DNA of 64,000 nucleotides from assembly GCF_000283155.1 (NCBI RefSeq), contig NW_004454207.1, positions 543,197 through 607,196 on the forward strand, written 5' to 3'. Each line of letters begins with the position of its first letter. Position 1 is the first letter of the stretch. Below are positions 15,601 through 27,895 of this stretch, piece after piece. Made by a program: the position numbers and the translations under genes. This DNA comes from Ceratotherium simum simum. Its lineage: Eukaryota; Chordata; Mammalia; Perissodactyla; Rhinocerotidae. The notes below the pieces were generated by a model. It searched no databases and was not told the origin of the DNA. It was given only the letters and a program-made list of their open reading frames with translations.

Positions 15601-15775
15601 TCTTCACTCTTAACCTAAACTCATTTTAAGAGTTTGGAAGAGTAAGCCAGTTTTGTTACTTTTATAACATTCAAAATCCTATATGTATATTAATTTGGCT
15701 TTCTTTAAGCATTTTTTTTTAATTTTAGAACTACTTTTGGAGTAACACCAGAGAGAAAATCATTTCTCTGACTAT

Positions 15776-15960
15776 TCTTTCATCCAACAGGCATTTCTGA
15801 GCTCTTGCTGTGTGCCAGGTCCTGCTCTGGGCACTGGGAATACACTGGTAAATCTGAGAGCAAAGGCCTGCCCTGGGAGAGCTGACATTTTAATGAGGGA
15901 AACACAAAATAAACCAGGAAACGGGTGAGAAAACATGATAATTTCAAAGACCCATACATA
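15776..15960 (-). repeat. L2 LINE 3' fragment
   Basis: Reads CATCCAACAGGCATTTCTGA, then GTGTGCCAGGTCCTGCTCTG, then GGGCACTGGGAATACACTGG. This is the reverse complement of the L2 3' end. Confidence 0.75.
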
Positions 15961-18900
15961 AAACAAAAGAAAGAAAAAGAATGAGATGATAGAAGGTAGA
16001 GGGGTGGGTGCAGGTCTACTTCAGCCAAGAACATATTTCTGCTCCTATCTGCGCAGGCTTTCTTGATATTTTGGCTTTTCCCCTGTCAATAAACAAGCAA
16101 AGAACATCTTAATTTCAATATAAAACATTCCAGCATTTGGGCAGAGAGTTGTGATTTAATTTCTCAAGTTGTTAAATGTTTTAGATTTCCTTAAGGAATA
16201 ATTTTTTTTCAAGGACATTAAGTCCAACTTTTACTATTTCTTAAATGAAAAGACAAAGTGACGAATTATTGGAAAGCAGTGAACTCTTTATTTTAGCAAT
16301 GAAATTTGAGAGAGAAAAGCCACGATCACATGGTAGATCAAAAAAAAAACAGGAACTATGGTACTTAGAATTCCCCGAATGTCTGAGGGTTTGACGGCAG
16401 GATGTTAACCCAAAGTTAAAAGTAACTATGGACATGCAGTTAAGGGTACAGGGAAGGGTGTGAAGGAAATTAATAGAGACATTTCAAGAGTCATTGGTTT
16501 TGCTTTTGCCTCTCTAGGAGAAGAAATTTCAGTAAGGAAGAGAAAAGAAGTGCAGAGGGAAATGAACAGGTACAGCCAGGGCTTCATGGCTGGAGGATCA
16601 AAGATGAGTTAAAACTAGAAGATTCCGTTGCCTGAGAGCTCTATTGGTGTCTTACTGACAATGGCAACAATAACAAAAGGTATCTCGAAATAAATAAATT
16701 CACTGGCTAGGTAAAATTGCAATAGCAGCCAAATCATTATTTTTAGAGATTATTTCTTTAAGAAGGGGCTGGAAGGGAGACCACAGAGGGAACTGTTAGG
16801 GGAGAATAAAGAGTTGTTATTGTAGCTGCGTGGTGGGTGCCAGCTACCCCACAGTGAAGCAAATAAGAAGGTTTAGGAGAGAGGATGGAGTGGTAGGTGT
16901 AGAGGTGGTTATCAAGCAAGTAATTCTCGGAGAGTGAGTGATCCTCAACCCAAAGATTTTGGGCCTAAAAACCAAGATTTAAAATGTTTCTTTGGAGGCT
17001 TGATAATTCTTCAGAAAAAGATGTAAAAAAAGTATATTTGTAATCTACATGAAAACAAGTCCCATAAATGCTACAAGGCTTCTAATGTCTTTTAAAAAAT
17101 ACTCTCAAGGCAGGCTAAACTCTGAGAGATTTTTCTTGCATTATCCAAATATGTTTCTTTGTTGTATCTTTGAGAGAAAGTATAAGTGCCATTTATAAAA
17201 CAGGAAATCAAGACATTACCTTGGAATTAACATTAAAAGGAATGATCTTAGGGACTTAATTCTAAGGGTTGTTGTTTTGTGTTTTGTCTTATTTGTTTGT
17301 TGATTAGGATTACTTGAGTCCTAAAGAAAAAAGTTTCATTTTAAGCTAATAAAGTGTGCATTTCATCTTGTACATTTTATCGTTTCATTGAATCAAATTG
17401 TACAGGAAGCTGGCTTTTTGAATATAAGAAAAGGTGAAATTGAAAAGACAGTACTTGAGATGCAATCTAGGGCTTGAAAATTCACTTATGAAAAAATATC
17501 TAGCTTTAAGAGTGAGTTTTCAAGGTGGCTAAGCTATCTTAAAGTGGAGATATATTTATTTTGAGAATAAATATGAATGTTAATTGGAGAAAGTATCACA
17601 ATTATACGAGAAAGCATTGCATTTTTGAAAAAACACTTTTTAGTGTCTGATTTATCATCTTGATCGTAAAGATTGCTGGGTTACCCCTTGTTATGTAGCT
17701 TCTTTAGCTTGTCCTTATTTAAATCAGCACACACTTGACTCAGGGCATGGTTCCAAACAGTTCTGCCAGTTGTCTAAATCTATTCTTTCCATCATAAATT
17801 CCTCCAAGTGACTCTCTTGTAAACGGATGCAAATATTCCATTTCATATCTCTATTCATTTTCTTCCTTACAATACAGAATTGCGAAATTGCTTGCTCCTG
17901 GGGCTCTGAGCAAAGGGTGCAAGACCATGGCAGGGTGACTTCCCAGAAGGGAGCTTTGTTGTGCTCGAGCCACTGCCAGGCAACCTCCCCTGAATCAACT
18001 GCCAAAACACCACGATCCAAATAGGGGCGCTCTGATCCTCCTTCCCGGCCCCGCCTATCAGCATCCAGAAGCAATTCTTTGCATGGGCGCTTCTTCATCA
18101 TGATCCTGACTGGCAGCTCTGAGGATTAAACTCAGGTCCTTTATGCACATTTGCCCCCTGGAGTGTTGAACTCCAAAACCTCCATTTCCCCCCGAGTCTA
18201 CCCTGTATCTTACAAAACCCTAGTTAGCCACTATGGTACACAGCCTTTCTTCCATTCTGGGTTATCAAAAGAAAAGAAAACAAAACACCAGACCCTACAA
18301 CAATATGATGGAGATGGTAATGATCAAGGGTTTGTAGGGTAGTTGGCATATTCCAAGTTCTTTCATAGCTGAGACTTGGGAACCCATTTACTTCTTTATC
18401 ATTAAGACTTCACATTCTCATCAGCAGAATCCTGCTTACAATGGCACAAATGATCAATTGGCTGAATGAAAACTGTGTGTTGTATGTGAGTTTATATATA
18501 TAGCCATAAAAAAAACAGCCCTCAAAACTGCTGAATGAAAATCAAGACCAGTGTCTTCTTAATCAAGCAAAATTTCCTGCTTAGTGACTGCACTAAAAAA
18601 AAAAAAAAAAAAAGACCATCTGGCCTCTCTGCTACTTGAGGGGTTTTGCTCCTCACTTCCTGGTTATCTTTAGCAAAACATTATAATTTCACTTATAAAT
18701 TATTTTTACCAAGATGCATTTCCTTCTGTGTACTACTTTAAGAAACAGAGTAGAAAGCATTGTTCTATTTCTAGGAAAATACTTCTCAGTTCTAAATGGC
18801 AGGTTTGAAAGGGGAAAAGCGTACTTGAGAGAGGAAGCTGTAAGTCAAATCACAGTGAGAGCATTAACTACTCATCTTTCTTTAAACATAAACACCTCTG

Positions 18901-20070
18901 CCAGCCCGCTCTCTATATAGATATGTATAGCTATAGATAGATAGATAGTAATAATTAAAAACAAAAAGCCACGACTTCCCTGTTCATTTAAGGTGTTCAT
19001 TGTGCTATGCACTCTCCAAGAAATAAGTCAGAAAATGGAATTCATTTCCGTGTGGGAACTAAGACTGCAATAAAAGTACAGTGAAACTTCAATTAATTGA
19101 AATTCTCTGGAATGGGAGAGTTCTGGTTAATTTAATTTTCTGGTTAACTGAACCCTAAACAGAAAGCCTTTTTTTTTTTTTTTTTAAATCCTCGTTGAAA
19201 TGTTCCTAAAGTGTTTGAGTCCGCTTTACTTGCATAACTACAAACCACATACTGGGTCTAATTTAAAGGTTCTTAGGTAATTCCAAATTTTATTGTTCCT
19301 TGAGGTCATCATTATAATGATCTTTTTTCCTTTAATCATAAATAGAAGAGATTTAAGAGATTGAATTGAATGTATATTTGTATCCATGACCATGAATTTT
19401 TACATTAATCCAGAATATTGCCTTCTTCCTTGTATTTCACAAACCTCTGGGAAAAGTATAATGTAGAAAACTGTGGTTAGTAGAGAGGTTTGATTCTTTT
19501 GGCAAAATTCAGGTTAAGTCGAGGTTTTTGTATGTTTGCGTGCTAAAGGAAACTGACAATAATTCCTCCTCTTCTACTTGATGTTCAATAAGTGTAAACA
19601 ATGAATAATTTTAATATAGTACTTCCAAACAATTTTATTAACACAAATTAAAGACTGTGAATTCCTTTGACGTATATATTGAAACTCACTGAGAAAGTGC
19701 TAGGATTTAGGTTTCATGGTGGAACACAATGGTGGCTCAAAACGGGCCCCAAATGTCCTCCTTCCACAATTTGGTCACAACCAGTCCAGCCCTCACTTGG
19801 GCTCCACATTCCAATTTCCCATAGAACTTTCTACTGTGCCACCTTGAGCAACCAAACAATAACACCATATTGAATCAAATTATTGCCCAACAGAAAGAGA
19901 CCTCTAGTCTTACGTCAGGCTTCCTGGTGAAGATTATTGTAGAAAGAACTCCTGCATGGGGTAGGAGACTAGAAAAATGTCAGCTAAAATCATTTCCAAT
20001 TCCAAATACCTTGCACTGTATCTAGAAACATAAGACTGAGGGTCATGCGCTCTCTCTAAGTAGAGACACA

Positions 20071-20101
<31 letters not shown>

Positions 20102-20170
20102 TGTCTCTCTCTGACACACACACACACCTCTTTTGCGGGGGGAGGGGGGAGGGGCGTTACCATGCACTCA
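15961..20170. other. Intronic sequence, largely unique
   Basis: No gene is seen. AT-rich DNA with A-runs (for example about 18595-18613 and 19168-19185), a short (ATAG)n near 18933-18950, and a (CT)n/(CA)n tract at about 20069-20127. Confidence 0.5.
20069..20127. repeat. (CT)n/(CA)n microsatellite
   Basis: CT dinucleotides interrupted by GTCT, followed by a short CA run. Confidence 0.9.
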
Positions 20171-21309
20171 TCTTCAAAGCAGCACTAGGCAAAATCTAAT
20201 GTATACTGAGATCCTATTATTTGCCAGAAACTCTCTTAGCTACTGGGCACACAATAGGATTTTCACAAAGATTTCCAGAAAGTACTGAATGAAGCTGAAG
20301 GGATCAGCTCTCACTTACGAATCTACAAAAGATTTCCATATAGGTAGATCAATGATGCCAAATTTAGTGGCAGTGTTGGTGTTTCCGGACAATGACTATT
20401 TTGAAAACAGTACAGTTGTTATACCCTAAAAGTGGGACTTCATTGTAAGACATAAATACACCCATTTATGTATTAATTTTATCAACTAATACGTCTTGGG
20501 CACAAATGTATTGAGTCTGTATTGAGGATATATGTGTTGAGTATATATTTTAGATCTCAATCTACAACTCTTTGTAGACCTTGCCCATGATCAACGGGTT
20601 TTTCTTTTTGCTCATTTTGTCCTTCTATCTGTACTGTCCTCTCTCAGTATCTTTTCACCAAGTCTTGCCCTGAAGAAGGGTAAATACACTCAAATTATAG
20701 GCACTTTTTTTCTGAGGATCCCTCAGGGAATACTATAGACCTAAAACCTTAGCGAGTTCTGCAGAGACCTTCTAAACTGGGATACTCAAAAGTGGTGTAA
20801 GGAACCCAAGGGTGATTCGGCTCCAACACCTGTCACCACAGTGATTTCCAGGTTCATTAGGTGGATATGACTTCTTTGGTCAAGCGTCCGGACAAGTAGC
20901 CCCATCCCATTTCGAACTGCCATATAAACCCTCCTCCGGCTCATCTGTAGCAGCATCAGGAAGTACTGTAGATTGTTATCCGCTAATTCTATGTGAAGTT
21001 GCCCTTCCATTAAATACTTAAGTAGCTTCCTTAAAAAGGGCAAAAAGGTCTCATGATACATTACTTAGTTAACTATTATATCCTGATAGACAGGTGTGCT
21101 CATATTGATTCTTCACTGTACAAAACAAAGAATATCTATCAAAGGAATTGTTAACTTAATGGAAATAATATTTATTTGGGGAAGTTGGAGACCTTCTAGG
21201 CAAGAATAAAGAATGCATTAATATACCTAACACCCAAATGATTGACATGTAATGCAATTTACATAACGCTTCCTTTGAATTTCCTTTTTTTGACCATTCC
21301 TTCATATAT

Positions 21310-21500
21310 CCATAGCTGACATTTTTTTAGTACCTACAATTTGTCAGGCACTTTATATAAATTGTCTCTAATCCCTACCCAAACCCTAAATAATAGGTAT
21401 CATTTTCCCCATTCTGCAGATAGGGAAACTGAGGCTCAGAGTTAAGGCATCTTGCCCAGGGCCACACAGCTGGCACATGGCAGAGTCCAGTTTAGAATAT
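21310..21500 (-). repeat. MIR SINE
   Basis: Contains AGGGAAACTGAGGCTCAGAG and GCCCAGGGCCACACAGCTGG, the reverse complement of the MIR core (CCTCAGTTTCC side). Well preserved centrally. Confidence 0.88.
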
Positions 21501-21519
21501 GGGTTTTTCTGACTCTTAA

Positions 21520-23840
21520 AAATCTCCTTCCTCAGCAACGTGTTGCTGCTACATCCGCAAGGAATTGGAAATTTCTGACATACGAAGGTAAAAAAAAAAA
21601 ATTTAGACACTGTAGATTCTGGTAGTGCTTCAACTACTTCTAAACTTGAATAAAAAAAACTAATAGTTAAGCATTGGTCATGCATCTTCAGCAGGAACCA
21701 TTCAGGAATCTCACAAGCTAAGTATTCCCCAATCTCCCTTAGAAGGACTGACATCTGGGTCATATTGGCAAGTGGGTGCTTTAAACATGAGAGAAAATTA
21801 GAAGAAATACCTAAGACTGGATTACTTTCACAGGTTCACTCACCAATATCTCCCCAAGTACTCTTTTTTTTTTTATAACTAGCTTGTCATCCATCCTTTC
21901 TACTCAGGGAACAATGGCTTGTGACCTCCCAGGTAGCAAGTTCACAGGAGAAATATATCAGTTATAATTAATGTTTACTAGAATAAATGTAAATATTTAA
22001 AAACATACAACAGTTCCAAACACATGTGATTTCCATTTTATTTTATGAAACACTAAAAATCCACTTGTCCACCCCATTAATTATAACCTGCTCTCAGCCC
22101 TGACCTGTATATAATTCCCTCTGACGGAAATTGGAACAAGGTGCTCAGAATGGAAGCAGCCTACGCCCCAACTGAGCTACAAAATGTCCAATTCCCAAAC
22201 CTCTCAAAAGTGTAGCCTGACATTTTTCTAAGATTAGAGGCAGTTTGTGAATTTGAAAAGAGGGCTTAAAGACTCACCACAGTTAAATCCTATAGTAACT
22301 CCTGAAATATCCAAGGTAAACAGGACTAAGGGGGCTCTGGGGACACTAAAACCTTGCTAGAAGAGAAGAAACACTCTTTAGTAGGTGGTATTTCTTTGCG
22401 GAAATAATGTACATGCGTTCAACCAGAATTAAGAAGACTGCAACAATAAACTTTGAGTCATGAAGCCCTCTAGAGACCTAAAGGAGTCGAGTGGCCCATG
22501 TAAAATATTTCTCCTTTTGCTACATGTGAATGATTGAGTTTGCACTGCCCATTAATCCTAAATGTTGAAGGCAAAAAAGAGAACGATTAACTTTTCTAAT
22601 AGTATTTTTCTTGACACAATTGTAATACGTATGCATTTATAAATTCCCCCAAAGAAAAATGCCTAGAAAAGAATCTAACCACTAAGAAGCAGCATTTGTT
22701 AGACTGATCTTTTTAGTCATTTTTCTGTACATCTTATCCACAAAAATGGGATCATACTCTATGTTTAGTTTTGCAAGTTGTTATTTTACATATAATATAT
22801 TAGGTGATTTTTCATGTTCAAATACACTTCTGATTTCTCAGGATTAATTTTAGGTACCTTTTAGTACAACTGAAGTATTACTGCCACTTGCCAAATCAAA
22901 TAGACCATGTAAACTGAAGATTTAATAAATATTAAAATATAAGCAATTTCTTTTTTCCCATTACAACATGCATTGCCAATGAGGGCGATATTGCCGCCAA
23001 GGAGGAGAAAATTAGCTCTTGGTTGCAAAAAATCTTATTCTTTTTATGCACAAAGGACAAATATACATAAATAGATATATAATATAGTTGTAGTATTAAA
23101 ATTTCATGGAGGGGGGTGATTAGGAAAAAATATTTGAAAAGGCTCCTTGGGAGATCAATGATGAAAATAATTTGTGAAACAGTGCTACGGCATTACGCTT
23201 GTAAATAGTGGCCTTTACAATGCTAGAATTTAAAAGATGAATTTTTCCATTTTAAATGTCTCATCCTTGAATGAATTCCAGCCCATTTCTGAGTTGGAGA
23301 AATCGAGGTTCCAAGGAGCAGATCTTCAGCGAGGTGATTTTTTTGTGATATGCCTGTGGTCAGAACATGTTATATCTGCCATGTTCGTACTAAAGGCTCA
23401 GTGGGGTCTGGGTTAGGAGGCACATATTGACTGAGAAGATGCTTTGAACACAGATGAACAGATCATCTCTGACAGGCCGAGGACCGAGTGAGTCTGCATT
23501 TCAACATTTACCAGCTCTTGCTCTGTGCTGCCCTCTTGTGCTATCTGGGCCTCCAGCATGCCTCATCTCGACAATCTTAAATTGACCCAAACTGATGGAT
23601 CCTCTTCCCTCCAGTGTTTCTTGGCACCAACACCCAGGAGGTGGTCACAAAGCGAAGAGAATGCCCAAAGATACAGATTTCCTCACAGGAAGAATCAAGT
23701 GTCAGGAGGAAGGAAAAGCCATAGAGTTTCTCATCTGCCCTTTAACCCTGGGAGAGAGTGGACCAACTGCTCACAAAGCTGTTGTTATCATAGGCAACAC
23801 AGCTCACAAAGGAGCGAGGCAGCAGCTGAAAATCTTCATC
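21520..23840. other. Intronic unique sequence
   Basis: No gene or clear repeat recognised. AT-rich; GC content rises near 23460-23840. Confidence 0.45.
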
Positions 23841-23846
23841 ACTTTC

Positions 23847-24432
23847 TGTGGTAGGCAGAATTTTTTAAATGGCGGCCCAAAGATGCCTTAATCCCCAGAA
23901 CCTACGAATGTGAGCTATCACTCCCCTAATTTTGTTGTGTTATATAGCACAGTTGACATTGGGGGAGGGAGATGATTCAGATGAGCCTGACCTGACCACA
24001 TGGGACTTAAAAGCTGAGAGCTTTGCCCACCTGATGGCAGAAGAGGAATTTAGAGAGATCCTATGTGTGCGAAAGACTCAATGTGTTGTTGTTGCGGGGA
24101 GGATGGAGATGGCTACATGAGAAGGCCTGTGAGTGGCCCCTAGGAAAAAAGAGTGGACCCCAGCTGACAGCTATCAAGGAAATGGGGAGGAGTTCAGTCC
24201 TAAAACTGCAAGAAAATGAATTCTGCCAACAACCGGAGTGAGGTTGGCAGTAGATTCTTCCCCAGGGCCTCCAGATCAGAGCCTAGCCTGGCCTACCCCT
24301 TGATTTCAGCTTCATGAGACCCTGAGCAGAGAACACAGCAGGCCACCCAGACTTGTGACCCACAGGACCATGAGTGGTTTTAACAGGTAAGTTTTTGGTA
24401 ATTTGTTACACAGCAATAGTAAACCAATATAT
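23847..24432 (+). mobile_element. MLT1-type (ERVL-MaLR) LTR
   Basis: Starts TGTGGTAGGCAGAATTTTTT, continues with TTAATCCCCAGAACCTACGA and GACTTGTGACCCACAGGACC, and ends GTAATTTGTTACACAGCAAT. These match the order of motifs in mammalian MLT1-class LTRs. No coding part is present. Confidence 0.75.
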
Positions 24433-25010
24433 CTTCCTTTCTGTACTCTACAATCATACCTAAATCATACCAATAGGTGGCATCCTAGCAACATTTGTCT
24501 CTTTGGTCACAGACCCTGGTCAGTGACAATCAGTTCAAATAAAGTTTCCAATCTGGGGCTTCTCACTGACCTTCTCAACCCTTTGAGAATCTACAATCAA
24601 TCCTGCCAGTCAAGTCCTAGCTCTTGACCCCTGCTCTGATCAATTGTCCCTTAGGAGGATTTTCATCACCTTCCACTTAATGATCAAGTTCTCAGTGCTC
24701 TCCATCTTCCCTCCCTCCGCCATCTGGTTTACTTAGTGCTTAGCATCTTCTCTAGCTCATGCATCCATCTGATGTATTTCACTTGGATTGTCTCTTACCT
24801 GCTTAGAACTTTTCTTTCTCCACCTAGAACATTTCATCTGCCTCTAAGTCCCCAGTACCTTCATTTTCCTATAATGGGCTGGTCAAGGGATTACAAAGAA
24901 GATAAGTGGAAGTCTGAATACTCTTCCATGCCTTAATTTTCCTAAATTTTCTGTAGGGAAAATAAAAGTAGTGATGGCTAAGTTAAATGCTAAGGTGCAA
25001 AGAGAAGGAA

Positions 25011-25242
25011 CAGGGGGTGCTGGCCTGGTGGCATAGTGGTTAAGTTCACGCACTCTGCTTTGGTGGCCTGGGGTTCATAGGTTCGGAGCCCGGGTGCAGA
25101 CCTACACACCACTCATGAAGCTGTGCTGTGGCAGTGTCCCACATACAAAATAGAGCAAGATTGGCACAGGTGTTAGCTCAGGGCCAATCTTCCTCACCAA
25201 AAAAAAAAAAAAAAAAAAAACGAGAGAGAGAGAGAGAAAGAG
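25011..25242 (+). mobile_element. ERE SINE with (GA)n-extended tail
   Basis: Diverged head GGGGTGCTGGCCTGGTGGC, B-box-like GGTTCGGAGCC, body ending CAATCTTCCTCACC and A20, then a CGAGAGAG tract. The target duplication AGAGAAGGAA is at 25001-25010 and 25243-25252, so the GA tract grew inside the insertion or tail. Confidence 0.9.
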
Positions 25243-25252
25243 AGAGAAGGAA

Positions 25253-26600
25253 GGGGATTAGGCACCAGATCTGGCTGAACCTGAAGTTTTCCCAGTATTT
25301 TATCACCTCTGGTATCTGCTGCATGTTTTAAATCTTTCTAGGTCTCATTTGTAAAAAAGTAATAGTAATATTTCTCAGAACGTATCCCTGTCATTAAGGG
25401 ATGCATGACTGTATTGTATGATGTGGACACAATCATTTGACATTAGGATGCTGTATTCATTACCCTGACCAAGAATAAGGAAAGAGTTTTAGGATTAGGA
25501 AGAAAGTTTTGCAGTTGCCATATTTGTTAGGATATTTCTTTTGGTTTTTCTGTAAAGTTGAGTAAACCATAAGCCCCCTGAGGACAGAGCCCATGTTTAA
25601 CTCATCTTGGATATCTACAATGTCTGCTGAGAACTGTGGCCTTATTTATGCATCAAAAAAGCACTCAAAGAGTGAAGCTTATGCTCAACATTTGATTTTT
25701 TTCCCTGAATTCTCTTATTTATGATCCTAGTGAATATAGGTTTCATTTTTCTTCAAATTAATAGATCTAAATACTTCTATGACAGAATCAAGGTGCGTAT
25801 CTGAGGGTTACAGGGAGTGGGCCAGACCTCCCCCAAATCTCCATGTTCTTCAACTTCTGATTTGTGCTCAGATTGGAAAATAAACCCAAAGAGTGTAATA
25901 TAAAATGGCCAACGTATTTCAAACTGTTTTCTTCCTCTTGCATTTCCGGCTCATTACCCAGGACGTATTTCCAGTGTCCTAGTTGCTGCATCCTCTAGGA
26001 GCCATCTACCGCCAACTGTTCCTTCATGGATTGGCAAATCAGGGACTTCTAGTTCTAGATTGAAGAGACACACTTGCTGAAGAGCTTTTCTTTATGTAAA
26101 TTACTTGTCATCAAAATAACAATAGATGCACTCATTAGTCAAATTAAAGATCATCTTTCTGGAAGTGTATCAAATGCAGATAAAGTATAAAGAAGCATTG
26201 TTGATAGTTTTAAAAAAATGTGAACTTAATGAATAACTTTGCTATTGAAATTCAGCAGCCAGAGGCAATGAAAAATTCCCAGGGCTTTAAATTCACAGCC
26301 TTGAAAGACTTCTTAATGGCCTCTGTTCAAGATATCCATAGCTTCCCTGACTTAAAAATAAAAATTTCAAAACCACACAAGGTAACATTATTATACTCTA
26401 AACACTCCTTAGAAAAGATCCTATTAGCTAATTTTTCATAATTTGCTAAAAAGTTGATTGCTGCAATTTAGTCTCTCAATAGCTCGGACTTTAAACATAA
26501 TGTAGCATTATTTAGTGCTTTACTTTGTACACTGGCTTAAGGAATTGAACATGCTTCACAACCACCTACTGATTAGTCGAGTACCTTTCTAAGCCATTAG
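25253..26600. other. Intronic unique sequence
   Basis: AT-rich DNA without recognisable genes. Confidence 0.45.
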
Positions 26601-26607
26601 TCTGGAG

Positions 26608-26900
26608 CCTGGGTCTGCAAACTATGTCCCTCCGCCTGTTTGTGTGGCCCACAAACTACGAATGGTTTTTACATTTTTAAGTGGTTGAAAAAAATCAAAA
26701 GAATAATATTTTGTGATGTGAAAATTATATGAAATTCAAATTTCAGTGTCCATAAATAAAGTTTTTTTTGGAGCACAGTCACCTCCAATTGTTTACGTAT
26801 TGTTTATGGCTGAGTTGAGTAGTTGCAACAGAGACTGGATGGCCCCCAAAGCCCAAAATATTTACTATCTGGCCTTTACAAACCAGTTTGCTGACCCCTG
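26608..26900. mobile_element. Non-autonomous hAT-Charlie element, long form
   Basis: Ends CTGGGTCTGCAAACTATG and GTTTGCTGACCCCTG are inverted repeats. The middle has CCATAAATAAAGTTTTTTTT and GAGTTGAGTAGTTGCAACAG, shared with the elements at 5024 and 60366. Confidence 0.85.
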
Positions 26901-27280
26901 GCCTAGATTTATGTGGTATGAGAACAGTGCAAACAGCTTGAAACTTTGCTCCCTAAGAGTGCAGGTTGTCCATAGAGGGAACCTGCAAGTCTCATGACCT
27001 AGCTCTGAGCACTGCCCTTGTTACACTTACACACACACACACCCACCCACCCACACACACACTCTCTTTCCTAATTATTGGGGATGAGGAAGGAGGGAAG
27101 TACCAATAGCAGAGCCCACCCTCCATTCTCTATGGTTGTGGGAATATTCTGCTTGTTCCCTTTAGAGAGATGGAATAGGAGTATTTTAATCCGGGATAAA
27201 ATCTACATAACAATTAGCAAGTGGTTCCTAACCTTTTAACCACTAAGAACCCCTTCTTTTTTTTTTTTTAATGCTAGGTG

Positions 27281-27605
27281 CTGTGCTTATCAGTTTTAAA
27301 AACAGCTTTATTGAAATACAACTCACATATCACAGACTCACCCATTTAAAGTGTACAATTGAATGGTTTTTAGTGTATTCACAGAGTTATGCAACTATCA
27401 CCACTATCTAATTTCAGAACATTTTCATAAGTCCAAAAGAAATGCCACACCCATTAGCAGTCACTCCTGATTCTCCCCTCCTCCCAGCTCCTGGCAACCA
27501 TTAATCTACTTTCTGTTTCTATGAAATTTGCTTATTCAGGACATTTCATATAAATAGATCACACACTGTCTGACCTTTTATGGCTGACTTCTCTCACTTA
27601 GCATA
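27281..27605. repeat. Old L1 (L1M-type) fragment
   Basis: Motifs TTTAAAGTGTACAATTGAAT, AACTATCACCACTATCTAAT and CTGGCAACCATTAATCTAC are typical of the 3' region of ancient L1 elements. Orientation not assigned with confidence. Confidence 0.7.
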
Positions 27606-27814
27606 ATATTTTTAAAAACGTCTTCCCTTTTAACTTCACAAATCCCCAGGTTTAGAAGTATCTGATGAAAAGAATCATTTAAAAGTAGTGATTGTATAAT
27701 TTCCTTTGAGTTTTTCAAAATGATGAAAGTAGCCCACAAACTTTTCTTACAGTCAATAGGGACGCCTATGAGTCTGAGCAATGCCATTCAGGGCGTCACT
27801 CTGCCACCATATGC

Positions 27815-27895
27815 TCATTCTATCATTTACTCAACACATATTTATAGAGCACCTGGTATATGCCAAGTACTGTGCTAGAGGGGGAATAAGACACG
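27815..27895 (-). repeat. L2 LINE 3' tail fragment
   Basis: TACTCAACACATATTTATAG followed by GCACCTGGTATATGCCAAGT and ACTGTGCTAGAGG. Confidence 0.65.

Noticed and set aside
17724..18101. 125-codon open frame on minus strand
   Set aside because: No domain or splice evidence; random open frame in a GC-richer patch.
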